Assembly: GCA_017415025.1 (NCBI GenBank)
Contig: JAFQJH010000008.1
Location: 1 to 64,000, forward strand
Length of the DNA: 64,000 nt
Direction of reading: 5' to 3'
Source of the DNA: Clostridia bacterium
GTDB taxonomy: Bacteria > Bacillota > Clostridia > Oscillospirales > Acutalibacteraceae
Below the pieces are notes generated by a model that searched no databases, had not been told where the DNA came from, and saw only the letters and a list, made by a program, of their open reading frames with translations. Made by a program: the position numbers and the translations under genes. Shown here piece by piece: positions 31,167 through 42,659 of this stretch (positions within the stretch are counted from its first letter, which is position 1; each line of letters begins with the position of its first letter).

Positions 31167-31240
31167 GTATGTAGTTGTCAACTGACGACCGTTATATTAT
31201 AACTAACGGCCGTCAGTTTGTCAATAATTAACTTGAAAAA

Positions 31241-32881
31241 TTATGCTTCGATAATTGAGTTCATCTTTGCCTTGATTGCATCGAGTCTTGCATAAGCATT
31301 ATCTCTGTCAGCATCCTGGATTGAATAGTACACCTTGAGCTTCGGTTCTGTGCCCGAGGGTCTGATTGCCATCCATGAGCCGTCATCGAATACATACTTG
31401 AGAACATTCTCCTTCGGAAGGTCGCCGATACCCTTTGAGAAGTCGAAGACCTCCTTGATGCCGTCGAAGAACTTGCTTCCGTTCTCGCGGAACTCGGTCA
31501 TAAGGCTCTGAATCTTCTGTGCACCGTCAATACCCTTGAGTGTGAAGGTATCAAGAGAATCGAGATAGAAGCCGTATTCCTCATAAATCTCGTTGAGAGC
31601 ATCAATGAGTGTCATACCCTTGTTGTAATAGTATGCAGCCATCTGACAAACAAGAAGTGCGGAAACGACAGCATCCTTATCGCGTGCGTGTGTGCCTGTG
31701 AGATAACCGTAGCTTTCCTCATAACCGATGACAAACTCTCTGTCTCCGCTCAACTCGTACTGATTGATTTTTTCACCGATGTATTTGAAGCCTGTGAGAG
31801 TCTCAACGATATTAAGTCCGAACTTTCTTGCGATATTTGCGCCGAGCTCACTTGTAACAATTGTCTTAACGAGTGTTGACTTTTCGTTAAGCTCTGCCTT
31901 GCGCATTGTAAGAACAAAGTTAACAAGCAATGCACCCATCTGATTACCTGTCACAAGGACATACTTACCGTCGTGCTTAACGCCTGCGCCGATACGGTCA
32001 CAGTCAGGGTCGGTTCCGAACACAAGGTCTGCGCCCTCAGCCTCAGCCTGCTTTAATGCAAGTGTGAGAGCATCCTTCTCCTCGGGGTTGGGTGAGCGGA
32101 CAGTTGAGAAGTTTCCGTCGGGAAGCTCCTGCTCCTTGACGATTGAAACGTTCATACCCTCAATAGCCTTGCGGACGGGGATGTTGCCCGTGCCGTGGAG
32201 GGCGGTATAAACTATTTTGATATCTGACTTTTCTTCATAGAGTGACTGCTTCTTAACAGCCTCAAGGAATGCATCGAGCACCTCTTCGCCGATTGAGACA
32301 AAGAGTCCCTTTTCCTTTGCTTCATCAAGGGGCAGATGCTCAACGTTTTTGATATCGGTAACGGCGTCAACAAAGTCGATAACCTTATTAGCATACTGCG
32401 GAACAAGCTGACAGCCGTTAGAATCATAGATTTTGTAGCCGTTGTACTCCTTGGGATTGTGGCTGGCGGTGAGGACGATACCTGCAGTACAGCCAAGGTG
32501 CTTTACGGTAAAGGAAAGTACGGGAGTCGGCATAAGAGTATTATAGAGATAAACCTTGATTCCGTTCGCGCACAGAACCTCTGCCGCATAAGCCGCAAAC
32601 TGTGCGGAATTGTTACGCGAATCATAAGCGATTGCTACGCTGATATTCTCTTTATATTCATCAATAAGATAGTCGGCGAGTCCCTTTGTTGCCTTGCTGA
32701 CGGTATATTTGTTCATACGGTTTGCGCCTGCGCCCATAACTCCGCGCAGACCGCCTGTACCAAATTCGAGGTCCTTGTAAAATCTTTCTTCAATTTCCTT
32801 TTCATCAGTAATCGCTTCAAGCTCTGCTCTTGTCTCTTCATCAAAGTCGAGCCATTCCTGATATCTTGCTTTGTAATCCAT
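31241..32881 (-). CDS. pgcA: phosphoglucomutase/phosphomannomutase (alpha-PHM superfamily)
   Basis: 546 residues from ATG 32881 (GGGGT site; a longer frame lacks one). Interconverts hexose 1- and 6-phosphates, linking glycolysis to UDP- and dTDP-sugar synthesis. Active-site TASHNP with phosphoserine Ser140; metal loop DPDCDRIG near 300; sugar motif GYEESYGY near 402; phosphate-binding RPSGTEPKLKVY near the end. Length and motifs match the B. subtilis PgcA type. Own promoter upstream. The product glucose-1-phosphate feeds the dTDP-rhamnose genes further right and the galactose branch (galK). Confidence 0.92.
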   Translation of the reverse strand: MDYKARYQEWLDFDEETRAELEAITDEKEIEERFYKDLEFGTGGLRGVMGAGANRMNKYTVSKATKGLADYLIDEYKENISVAIAYDSRNNSAQFAAYAAEVLCANGIKVYLYNTLMPTPVLSFTVKHLGCTAGIVLTASHNPKEYNGYKIYDSNGCQLVPQYANKVIDFVDAVTDIKNVEHLPLDEAKEKGLFVSIGEEVLDAFLEAVKKQSLYEEKSDIKIVYTALHGTGNIPVRKAIEGMNVSIVKEQELPDGNFSTVRSPNPEEKDALTLALKQAEAEGADLVFGTDPDCDRIGAGVKHDGKYVLVTGNQMGALLVNFVLTMRKAELNEKSTLVKTIVTSELGANIARKFGLNIVETLTGFKYIGEKINQYELSGDREFVIGYEESYGYLTGTHARDKDAVVSALLVCQMAAYYYNKGMTLIDALNEIYEEYGFYLDSLDTFTLKGIDGAQKIQSLMTEFRENGSKFFDGIKEVFDFSKGIGDLPKENVLKYVFDDGSWMAIRPSGTEPKLKVYYSIQDADRDNAYARLDAIKAKMNSIIEA

Positions 32882-32916
32882 TTTGATACCCCATTTCACA
32901 AAAATATTCCACATAA

Positions 32917-32945
32917 ATGATAGCACAAAAAATTGACATAGTCAA
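32917..32945 (-). promoter_or_regulatory. promoter of the phosphoglucomutase gene
   Basis: On the minus strand TTGACT (32945-32940), 17-bp spacer and TATCAT (32922-32917), about 36 bases upstream of the start codon. Confidence 0.7.
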
Positions 32946-33038
32946 TAAAACAAATGAGTCAAATTGTGACAAAATATGAGAAAAGATAAAGAGTATTTTC
33001 AGGTGTTAAATGCATCTGCAGCTTTTGATGTTACAAGA

Positions 33039-33068
33039 TTGAATTTTGTGGTGCAAGTATGATATAAT
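33039..33068 (+). promoter_or_regulatory. promoter of the second small-enzyme cluster
   Basis: TTGAAT (33039-33044), 18-bp spacer and consensus TATAAT (33063-33068), ahead of the GNAT gene at 33097. Confidence 0.65.
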
Positions 33069-33096
33069 CAGACATAATTAAGGTGAGGTGCGATAT

Positions 33097-33540
33097 ATGG
33101 TTGAACTTAAAGCAATAACCAAGGATAATTTTGAAGATGTCATAAGCTTGAAAGTATCAGAGCATCAGCAAGCGTTTGTATCTTCAACTGTCCACTCACT
33201 TGCGCAGGCTTACGTCTATCGTGATACAGCTTTTCCTTTTGCAATATACGCAGATGATACCTTGGTTGGTTTTATAATGCTGGGATTTTATGAAGAGAAA
33301 AAGCAATATACACTTTGGAAGTTTCTGATTGATAATAAGTATCAGAATCACGGTTATGGAAAAAAAGCACTTAAAATGGGAATTGAATATTTAATCACTA
33401 CGTTTGGTGCAAAAGAAATTTATGTCGGAGTTTCATCAGAAAACGATATAGCAAAACAGTTGTACTCTTCTGTCGGATTTAAGCAAACAGGGCTTATTGA
33501 AAACAACACAGAAGAAATGAAATATGTTTGCCAGAGGTGA
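33097..33540 (+). CDS. GNAT N-acetyltransferase (spermidine/spermine type)
   Basis: 147 residues from ATG 33097 (AAGGTGAGG upstream). Short N-terminus LKAITKDNFEDVISLKVS, then AIYADDTLVGFIMLG and LWKFLIDNKYQNHGYGKKAL with the acetyl-CoA loop, and GVSSENDIAKQLYSSVGFKQTG as motif B. This order resembles the PaiA/BltD polyamine acetyltransferases; the substrate is inferred only. First gene of a rightward five-gene run. Confidence 0.85.
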   Translation: MVELKAITKDNFEDVISLKVSEHQQAFVSSTVHSLAQAYVYRDTAFPFAIYADDTLVGFIMLGFYEEKKQYTLWKFLIDNKYQNHGYGKKALKMGIEYLITTFGAKEIYVGVSSENDIAKQLYSSVGFKQTGLIENNTEEMKYVCQR

Positions 33541-33546
33541 TTTCTA

Positions 33547-33915
33547 ATGAAATATTCAGAGCTGCTCGATTATTGTCTTTCAAAAAACGGGGCATATATC
33601 GACCACCCGTTCGGACCTGAAAGCGATATAATTAAAGTTGAAGGTAAAATTTTTGCGCAGTTATTTGTTCTCAATGGTATCGAAACTGCAACCTTAAATT
33701 GTGAGCGTATGACGGGAGATTTTTATAGACAGTTGTATCCGGGTGTTATTGTCAGAGGGTATCATTGTCCTGCTGTCCAACAACCATATTTTAACAGTTT
33801 TCCTATTGATATTATTCCTGATAAACTTATTTTTGAAATGGCAGACCACAGTTATGCTACTGTTGTCGGCAAACTACCTAAATATAAACAAAAGAGATTG
33901 TCGGAGGAAAGATAA
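33547..33915 (+). CDS. YjbR/MmcQ family protein
   Basis: 122 residues. YCLSKNGAYIDHPFGPESD (about 8-26) and KVEGKIFAQLF are the hallmarks of the YjbR/MmcQ fold (CyaY-like, possible DNA-binding); the family has no firm biochemical role. AGGTGATT lies upstream, six bases after the GNAT gene, in the same transcription unit. Confidence 0.85.
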   Translation: MKYSELLDYCLSKNGAYIDHPFGPESDIIKVEGKIFAQLFVLNGIETATLNCERMTGDFYRQLYPGVIVRGYHCPAVQQPYFNSFPIDIIPDKLIFEMADHSYATVVGKLPKYKQKRLSEER

Positions 33916-33917
33916 AA

Positions 33918-34409
33918 ATGAAATTCAAATTAAATCCTTTTAGTAAAGTGAAATGCGATATGTGCAACGTTATTGAGCAAATCAAAAAAGGTGAAAATCC
34001 GTGGTTTGTAAAAGAGCTTGAAACAGGCTACGTTATTTTGGGTTGGAATCATCATTTTTACGGCTATTCATTATTCATCTGCAAACAGCACGTTGTTGAG
34101 CTTTTTGATTTAGATATTGATTTCAGGACAAAATATCTGCTTGAAATGACTATTGTTGCTGAAGCTGTCAAAAATGCTTTCGGCGCCGAAAAGATTAACT
34201 ACGAATGTCTTGGTAATGGTGATATTCATTTGCATTGGCACATCTTCCCAAGAAAATCCGGTGATTTGTTGAATTACGGAAACAAAGGCAAAGGTCCTGT
34301 TTGGTGGTTACCAAAGGAGCTAATGTGGGCAGAAGATAACAAACCTTCTCCTGACGAATTGGAAGATATGAAAACAAAACTTCTTGCAGAATTGGAAAAA
34401 CTCTTATGA
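33918..34409 (+). CDS. HIT-family hydrolase
   Basis: 163 residues, two bases after the YjbR gene stop. HIT triad HxHxH is visible as GDIHLHWHIFPR (about 100-111). CDMCNVIEQIKKGENPWFV at the N-terminus, with two Cys, could bind zinc as in some HIT proteins. Members hydrolyse or transfer nucleotidyl groups from Ap4A, AMP-lysine or similar substrates. Third gene of the run. Confidence 0.85.
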   Translation: MKFKLNPFSKVKCDMCNVIEQIKKGENPWFVKELETGYVILGWNHHFYGYSLFICKQHVVELFDLDIDFRTKYLLEMTIVAEAVKNAFGAEKINYECLGNGDIHLHWHIFPRKSGDLLNYGNKGKGPVWWLPKELMWAEDNKPSPDELEDMKTKLLAELEKLL

Positions 34410-34466
34410 AAATAGAATTAAAACAGTTATTTTAATTCTGTTTGAATAGTCATAAGGTGAATTGAT

Positions 34467-34925
34467 ATGAGCTATATAATGGATTTGAGAAAAGTAGTTG
34501 GACACAGACCTATATTACAAGTTGGTGCAAGTGTTATTGTGGTTGATGATTGTGGTCGCATTTTGCTTCAATTACGCAGTGATAATAATACTTGGGGATA
34601 TGCCGGCGGTTCGGTAGAAATAGACGAAAAAGTTGAAGATACTGCTAAAAGAGAAATGTATGAAGAAACAGGTTTAATTGCTAAACAACTATCTCTTTTA
34701 GGTGTTTTTTCAGGTAAAGATCTGCACAACATTTATCCCAATGGTGATGAAGTATCAAATATTGATATCGTTTTTATCTGCAAAAACTACGAGGGTAATT
34801 TGAAGTGTCAGGCAGGAGAAGTAGAAAGCTTAAAATTTTTCGATATTTCTAACCTTCCCAATAACATTTTTAAGCCTAATATACCTGCGATTGAAGAATA
34901 TATTACAAAACATAAAACGAGGTAA
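34467..34925 (+). CDS. NUDIX hydrolase
   Basis: 152 residues, AAGGTGAATT upstream. The full Nudix box is GGSVEIDEKV...REMYEETGL (about 48-70). The N-terminal LRKVVGHRPILQVGASVIV opening is frequent in Firmicutes ADP-ribose or NTP pyrophosphatases. Substrate unassigned. Followed by a GNAT gene seven bases later. Confidence 0.87.
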   Translation: MSYIMDLRKVVGHRPILQVGASVIVVDDCGRILLQLRSDNNTWGYAGGSVEIDEKVEDTAKREMYEETGLIAKQLSLLGVFSGKDLHNIYPNGDEVSNIDIVFICKNYEGNLKCQAGEVESLKFFDISNLPNNIFKPNIPAIEEYITKHKTR

Positions 34926-34931
34926 CTAAAT

Positions 34932-35474
34932 ATGATTAAAATAGATGCCGGAGATTTCTTCCTGGTTGAGCCAAATGAGGAATATGCAGAACAAATTGCT
35001 GAATATAAACAGGCTTTTCTGGATGCAGACTCCTCAATGGATGGGTGCGGTCCTCTTCGCAGATGTGAGGATTCGCTTACATATATTTCGGAGTGCAGAA
35101 AATACACTTCGCCCGAAACACTTCCTGACGGGTGGGTTTTATCAACGCAGTTTTTCTACATCCGCAAGGCTGATAATCGACTTGTGGGTATGATACAGGT
35201 GCGCCATTATTTCAATGATTGGCTTTCAAGGTTTGGCGGTCATATCGGGTATTCAATAAAACCTGACGAAAGACAAAAAGGTTATGCGACTTCAATGCTC
35301 AAAGCTATTCTTCCTTATTGTAAAGAAATCGGTCTTGATAAAATACTTATATCTTGTATTGATAACAATATCGGAAGCGAAAAAACAATACTTAATAATG
35401 GCGGTGTCTATGAATCCACCGTCTATGAACAAGACAGAAAACGCAATTTAAAAAGATTTTGGATTACTCTTTAA
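34932..35474 (+). CDS. GNAT N-acetyltransferase (RimJ/RimL-like)
   Basis: 180 residues. The N-terminal half (EEYAEQIAEYKQAFLDADSS) and FGGHIGYSIKPDERQKGYATSM (about 95-116) with the acetyl-CoA loop, then ISCIDNNIGSEKTILNNGG, match the predicted acetyltransferase group COG3981-like. Substrate unknown. Last gene of the run; a strong terminator follows. Confidence 0.85.
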   Translation: MIKIDAGDFFLVEPNEEYAEQIAEYKQAFLDADSSMDGCGPLRRCEDSLTYISECRKYTSPETLPDGWVLSTQFFYIRKADNRLVGMIQVRHYFNDWLSRFGGHIGYSIKPDERQKGYATSMLKAILPYCKEIGLDKILISCIDNNIGSEKTILNNGGVYESTVYEQDRKRNLKRFWITL

Positions 35475-35482
35475 CAAAATAT

Positions 35483-35510
35483 CTGCTCTCCACGGGGGAG
35501 CAGTTTTTTC
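35483..35510 (+). terminator. intrinsic terminator
   Basis: CTGCTC (35483-35488) and GAGCAG (35498-35503) with CC/GG extension, followed by TTTTTT. Confidence 0.85.
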
Positions 35511-35545
35511 TGCTTATTGCGACAAAAATAGACGCGGTAAATCTA

Positions 35546-35574
35546 TTGACCTTAACAGAAAAAAAAGGTATAAT
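35546..35574 (+). promoter_or_regulatory. promoter of the TVP38-galK operon
   Basis: TTGACC (35546-35551), 17-bp spacer, TATAAT (35569-35574). Confidence 0.8.
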
Positions 35575-35594
35575 ATTACAGATAATGGGTTGAT

Positions 35595-36365
35595 ATGATT
35601 AAATGGGAGGTGAGCAAAATCAAAAAAACAAAAGAACAGCATATTAAATCCTTGCTGAACTTTGTTGCACTCGGCAGTATGATAATGGCGGTCGTGTTTA
35701 TCGTTTTGCTCATCCTTTCGAGGAACGAGCAGATTCAGCTCTGGTACAAGACCTATCAGGACTATCTTTTCGAGGCTGAGCTTGCCGTTGAAAATATGGG
35801 TGATAAAGCCAGCGTTTTTCTTGTTATCATCTTCCTTTACGCGTTCAAGGCTCTGTTCCCCATTTACCTCTATCCCCTCTCAATTCTTTGCGCAATCACG
35901 AGTACCGTTTTCCCTGCGTATTTTTCAATCCCCATAAACATTATGGGTCTTATCATTCTTTATTCAATACGCTACTATTGGGGAACACGTGTAGGCGCGG
36001 TCGGTATTCAGAACATTCTTCAGCGCAACAGAACGGTTAAATACCTCGTCGAAAACAATGACGGCAAGGGTAATCCGTGGCTGCTGTCACTTTTCAGATT
36101 TATCCCCGGTATTCCGATAAACCTCGTCAGCAAGCTTTACGGTGCAATGGGTTTCCGCTTCAGGGACTACATTCTGCTTTCTCTTCTCGGCTTCGCACCG
36201 CTTCTTGTAACATACACCTTCATCGGTACGAACGTGTTTAATCCCCTTTCCGCACCTTTCCTTGTTCCGTTTATTCTGCTGTTTATTCTTATCAGCATTT
36301 CAGCAATAGCTACAAATAAATTCTTGCAAGTTCAAAGCAACAGGAGGAAAAAATCAAATGGCTAA
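35595..36365 (+). CDS. TVP38/TMEM64 (VTT/DedA-like) membrane protein
   Basis: 256 residues. Hydrophobic segments near 26-46, 75-100, 105-130, 200-225 and 228-245 surround the conserved FRFIPGIPINLVSKLYGAMGF (about 167-187; the first 20 residues are the VTT motif core). Members are integral membrane proteins linked to lipid scrambling or export. Start is uncertain: the ATG at 35595 has a weak site, while a perfect GGGAGG at 35605-35610 stands 8 bases before an in-frame ATC at 35619. Overlaps galK by 8 bases. Confidence 0.83.
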   Translation: MIKWEVSKIKKTKEQHIKSLLNFVALGSMIMAVVFIVLLILSRNEQIQLWYKTYQDYLFEAELAVENMGDKASVFLVIIFLYAFKALFPIYLYPLSILCAITSTVFPAYFSIPINIMGLIILYSIRYYWGTRVGAVGIQNILQRNRTVKYLVENNDGKGNPWLLSLFRFIPGIPINLVSKLYGAMGFRFRDYILLSLLGFAPLLVTYTFIGTNVFNPLSAPFLVPFILLFILISISAIATNKFLQVQSNRRKKSNG

Positions 36366-37641
36366 TTCAGTTGAACTCAAAGCAAAGCTCGCCGCAGGCG
36401 AATTTGATGAAAGACTCAAGGCAGTTTACCTCTCTGATGAGGCTGTCAAGGCACAGAAGACACGCGATGCCGAAATCATCGACGCTTACGTTGAGCTTTT
36501 CGGCGATAATGATAATCTCGCACTTTTCAGCGCACCCGGCAGAACCGAGGTCGGCGGTAACCATACAGACCACAACCACGGCAAGGTGCTCGCAGCAAGC
36601 GTAAACCTTGACACTGTTGCCGCTGCGGCAAAGCGCGACGATATGGTCGCTTGTGAAAAATCAATGGGTCACGGAATGATTGAGATTGATATTTCTGACC
36701 TTGAGCCGCACGAAAACGAATTCGGCAAGTCCTCGGGACTTATCCGCGGTATGTGCGCAGGCTTCAAAAAATACGGCTACAACATCGGCGGCTTCAATGC
36801 CGCAAGCGCAAGCTGTGTTCTCGCAGGCTCGGGACTTTCCTCCTCTGCAGCTTACGAGGTGCTTATCGGTACAATCCTCAACCACCTTTACAATGACGGT
36901 CAGGTTTCTGCCGTTGATATCGCAAAGATTGCACAGTATGCAGAAAACGTTTACTTCGGCAAACCCTGCGGACTTATGGATCAGATGGCAAGCTCCGTCG
37001 GCAGCTTCATCACGATTGATTTCAAAAATCCTGCCGAGCCCGTAATCAACAAGGTTGAATTCGACTTCGCATCCTGCGGTCACGCTCTTTGCATTGTTGA
37101 TACAGGCGGAAGCCACGCTGACCTTACGGACGATTATGCCGCCGTACGCGGTGAGATGGAAAGTGCCGCAGGCGTTTTCGGCAAGGACGTTCTTCGCGAC
37201 GTTGACGAGAACGAATTTATGGCAAACATCAGACAGGTAAGAGAAGCCTGCGGTGACCGCGCAGTGCTCCGTGCAGTTCACTTCTACAACGAGAACAAGC
37301 GCGCTGTCGCAGAGGTTGAGGCACTTACAAACAACGACTTTGAAGCTTTCAAGGAAATCGTTATTGAAAGCGGCCGCTCATCGTATATGTATAATCAGAA
37401 CGTTTACACTACCAAAGCTCCGCAGGAGCAGGGACTTTCAGTTGCGCTTCTTCTTTGTGAAGAGATGCTCAAGGGCAAGGGCGCCTGGAGAGTTCACGGC
37501 GGCGGATTTGCAGGTACAATTCAGGCATTCGTTCCGAATGATATGCTTGAGCAGTTCCGTTCAACAATCGAGGCCGTTTACGGTGAAGGCACCTGCCACG
37601 TGCTTTCAATCAGACCGTTCGGCGGAATCAAGCTTTATTGA
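36358..37641 (+). CDS. galK: galactokinase (GHMP kinase family)
   Basis: 427 residues, AGGAGG site within the preceding gene. Phosphorylates galactose or a related sugar at O1 with ATP in the cytoplasm. Galactokinase signature APGRTEVGGNHTDHNHG at 59-75, ATP loop GSGLSSSAAYE near 157-167, catalytic Asp in GKPCGLMDQMAS, and HGGGFAGTIQAFV near the C-terminus. The Asn-His-Thr-Asp-His part is GalK-like rather than other GHMP kinases. No galT or galE neighbours; the adjacent phosphoglucomutase may use its downstream product. Terminator after the stop. Confidence 0.92.
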   Translation: MANSVELKAKLAAGEFDERLKAVYLSDEAVKAQKTRDAEIIDAYVELFGDNDNLALFSAPGRTEVGGNHTDHNHGKVLAASVNLDTVAAAAKRDDMVACEKSMGHGMIEIDISDLEPHENEFGKSSGLIRGMCAGFKKYGYNIGGFNAASASCVLAGSGLSSSAAYEVLIGTILNHLYNDGQVSAVDIAKIAQYAENVYFGKPCGLMDQMASSVGSFITIDFKNPAEPVINKVEFDFASCGHALCIVDTGGSHADLTDDYAAVRGEMESAAGVFGKDVLRDVDENEFMANIRQVREACGDRAVLRAVHFYNENKRAVAEVEALTNNDFEAFKEIVIESGRSSYMYNQNVYTTKAPQEQGLSVALLLCEEMLKGKGAWRVHGGGFAGTIQAFVPNDMLEQFRSTIEAVYGEGTCHVLSIRPFGGIKLY

Positions 37642-37662
37642 TAATACATAAAGACATAAGCT

Positions 37663-37696
37663 AACCCACGAGTTTTAAAGCTCGTGGGTTTTGTTG
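37663..37696 (+). terminator. intrinsic terminator after galK
   Basis: AACCCACGAG (37663-37672) and CTCGTGGGTT (37681-37690), followed by TTGTTGTT; also useful for the convergent gene ending at 37697. Confidence 0.85.
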
Positions 37697-38830
37697 TTAT
37701 AGCCTTATTGTGCCTTCTTTAAAGAATTTGTGGACAAATTTTGCGCTGAATTTTTCAGGATTTCTGCCGACGTAGATTGAGAGAATCACATAAACAATCC
37801 AAGCCACATTCAAGCCCGTCACAGCAAGCATTATAACTACAAATGTTTCCTGATATGCTTCGTAATAGTCCTGCGGTGTTGTCAGCACCTTACCGTTGTG
37901 ATCCCTGACATACTCCACCGTATATGAGGTTACGCCGTCATCAACAAAAGTAGTATAACCTATTTCAAAAGGCTCCTTACTGTCGAGCAAGGCGAAAAGC
38001 TCATCAACGTCGTCAAACGTTTCTTTATAGCTGGTAAAATAAGGCTCGGTTTCAAAGCCGTCGATTTTCATCTCAAGCAAATCTTCATCTGCCGTATAGC
38101 TCTGAACGGTTACGGTTTTGAGCGTAAGCTCGTCCATTTCTGTCGGAACGTTTGTAAACGGAATAAAAATCAGACCTGCCATAAAAAAGGCGGCAACAAC
38201 AATATCAATAACTATCGTTGCAGTTGCATTTTTGACATTACCGTTGAAGATTGCATCGCATTTTGTTGTTTTCTTCTTTTCGGGAATGGGTCTTCCGCCG
38301 TTGAAGATTTTATACTGCTTTTGCGCAAAGGCAAGAAATTCAATTCCGCCGACTGCAATCTGGTCGATAAGTATTTTCTTACCCCTTACCATCAATCTGA
38401 TATCCTCAGTCATAAGGTCGAGAACATAGTCAATGTCATCAAAATCCTCATCATCTATGACAAGGTCGAGGTCGTGCGGAATATTACCGATACTGTGTTC
38501 AATATCCGAATAGGAATAACGGTGCTTTATACCGAAGAACGATTTTGCGGTAAAGCCCTCGTTGTCGTAATAAATGCGCTGATTTATGTATGCAATAATC
38601 AGGGATGAACAGAACAAGGAAATTGCAAGAAATGCAATGCCGCCGAAAATCTCTTTATAAATAAATGCCACCACCGCAGGGACAAGAAACACCGCCGTAC
38701 AGATGATACCGATTATGAGCATCAGCCTCGGCAGATGCACGGTCGAGCCGTCACCCTTTTGCGGCTTATGGAGCTGTTTGTCCACAGCCTTTGCCGCCGC
38801 GCGTGACGCCGCAAGTGAAAAAATGTTCAT
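37697..38830 (-). CDS. uncharacterised four-span membrane protein
   Basis: 377 residues. Hydrophobic segments near 36-58, 64-84, 206-228 and 330-352; between the second and third lies a soluble PH-like part (ITYDNEGFTAKSFFGIKHRYSYSDI style, about 90-125), and an acidic extracellular loop (230-325). This resembles other Clostridia membrane proteins built from a bacterial PH domain beside helix pairs, as in the YcxB-like gene at 1391. No function known. Confidence 0.6.
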   Translation of the reverse strand: MNIFSLAASRAAAKAVDKQLHKPQKGDGSTVHLPRLMLIIGIICTAVFLVPAVVAFIYKEIFGGIAFLAISLFCSSLIIAYINQRIYYDNEGFTAKSFFGIKHRYSYSDIEHSIGNIPHDLDLVIDDEDFDDIDYVLDLMTEDIRLMVRGKKILIDQIAVGGIEFLAFAQKQYKIFNGGRPIPEKKKTTKCDAIFNGNVKNATATIVIDIVVAAFFMAGLIFIPFTNVPTEMDELTLKTVTVQSYTADEDLLEMKIDGFETEPYFTSYKETFDDVDELFALLDSKEPFEIGYTTFVDDGVTSYTVEYVRDHNGKVLTTPQDYYEAYQETFVVIMLAVTGLNVAWIVYVILSIYVGRNPEKFSAKFVHKFFKEGTIRL

Positions 38831-39134
38831 TTTATTTCTCCTTGAATTAATAAAAATATTATAGAATAAACACTGCTTATTTGCAACATCTATTATACGG
38901 ATAAATTATAACGCCGTTTAGATTAAAAAAGAATAACATCATGTGTTATTTTTTTGCACACATTTTTACACTTTGTGCAGATTCAACATTCCGCGATAAA
39001 TTGAATTCGGTTTATTAAATTGGGGTTTGTGGAGATGTTTGGTATAATTAAATTGTCGCACAATAAAAACTTTAATTATCCCGGCAAATTAATTACATAT
39101 AAAACAGGAAGTATCGCGGTGATACTTCCTTTTT
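38831..39134. other. intergenic region
   Basis: No gene. Holds a small AATAACA/TGTTATT hairpin followed by TTTTT (38932-38955) and the terminator at 39106-39136. Confidence 0.6.
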
Positions 39135-39136
39135 TT
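39106..39136. terminator. hairpin terminator of the GH43-GH51 operon
   Basis: AGGAAGTATC (39106-39115) and GATACTTCCT (39121-39130); T7 follows rightward and GTTTTAT leftward, so it can act for the leftward gene ending at 39135. Confidence 0.75.
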
Positions 39137-40061
39137 ACATATTTTTGAGTCTCTCATATTCCTCTTGTGTTATCTCTATAACCTTGCCGTGCTTGAAGCC
39201 GTAAGGGAAAGAAAAGCCTTCTTCGGCACGCGTAAAGTTCGCATCACCCGGCTTTGAGGAAACGAACGGGACGTAGCCCATTTTCTCCTTTTCACAGCCG
39301 AAGAAGTCGAGCATCATACACCATCTGCCGTCGGGCAAGGTGTAGGTTGTCGGGCCCTCATAAGAACCGGGATTTTTGATTTCTTTATCCATATATTCTT
39401 CAAAAGCCTTGTCGTGCTCAAACGGGCCGTAAAGGCTTTTAGAGGTTGCGTGCATATTCATCGGCGGGTTTGACGAATTCTTGTAGAACAGGTGGTATGT
39501 ATCGCCGACCCTGGTTATATGTGAGTCGAGGATTTCGTTATCCTTTGTAAAATAAAGCTTCGGCTCTGTAAAAGTCTTGAAATCCTTGGTTGTACTGCAA
39601 TAAATCGACATATGAGTGAAGTTATCCTCTGCCACGGTTGAGCCCCAATGGATAAGATATTCTTCATTTTCCTCATCGAAGAATATCTCTGGTGCCCAGA
39701 GACAGCCGAAATCATCCCTGCCGAAATATATAAACTCCTGCTCGGAGAAATTCACAAGATCGTCCGTTCTCCACATACAGAGCTTTTTACTGCCCGAGGA
39801 GTTGACCTTTTTCCAATCGACGTTGTAATTCTCATCCATTCGGTAAGCAATGCACAGGTCGGTCGTGATTATCACAAATCCGCCCGTGTGAAGTCTGACA
39901 ATTTCGATATCACGGCATCCGCGCTCGCTTTTTGTGCTTGTAAGTATGGGGTTGCCGTCATTCACCTTTTCCCAAGTATAACCGTCGGCGCTGATACCGA
40001 AATATACCTGTTCGCCGTCAGGAGTGATTTTTTCTTTGAAATGCACAAACAAATACGGCAT
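39135..40061 (-). CDS. glycoside hydrolase family 43-like enzyme
   Basis: 308 residues forming a five-bladed beta-propeller in the GH43 manner: FGISADGYTWEKVNDGNPIL near 22-41, CRDIEIVR (49-56) with a candidate catalytic Asp, FGCLWAPEIFFDEENEEYLIH near 118 with the pKa-modulating region, and SHITRVGDTYHLFYK near 180. A Glu in GSYEGPTT (about 245) suits the proton donor. No signal peptide, so intracellular arabino- or xylo-oligosaccharides are likely substrates. 16 bases downstream of the GH51 gene, with which it forms an operon. Confidence 0.8.
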   Translation of the reverse strand: MPYLFVHFKEKITPDGEQVYFGISADGYTWEKVNDGNPILTSTKSERGCRDIEIVRLHTGGFVIITTDLCIAYRMDENYNVDWKKVNSSGSKKLCMWRTDDLVNFSEQEFIYFGRDDFGCLWAPEIFFDEENEEYLIHWGSTVAEDNFTHMSIYCSTTKDFKTFTEPKLYFTKDNEILDSHITRVGDTYHLFYKNSSNPPMNMHATSKSLYGPFEHDKAFEEYMDKEIKNPGSYEGPTTYTLPDGRWCMMLDFFGCEKEKMGYVPFVSSKPGDANFTRAEEGFSFPYGFKHGKVIEITQEEYERLKNM

Positions 40062-40076
40062 AGAATCACCTTTTAA

Positions 40077-42610
<2,534 letters not shown>

Positions 42611-42659
42611 ATTCTGCCTCCTTATAAAATTTCAAGCGACCTTCGCTCTGTAATTTGCA

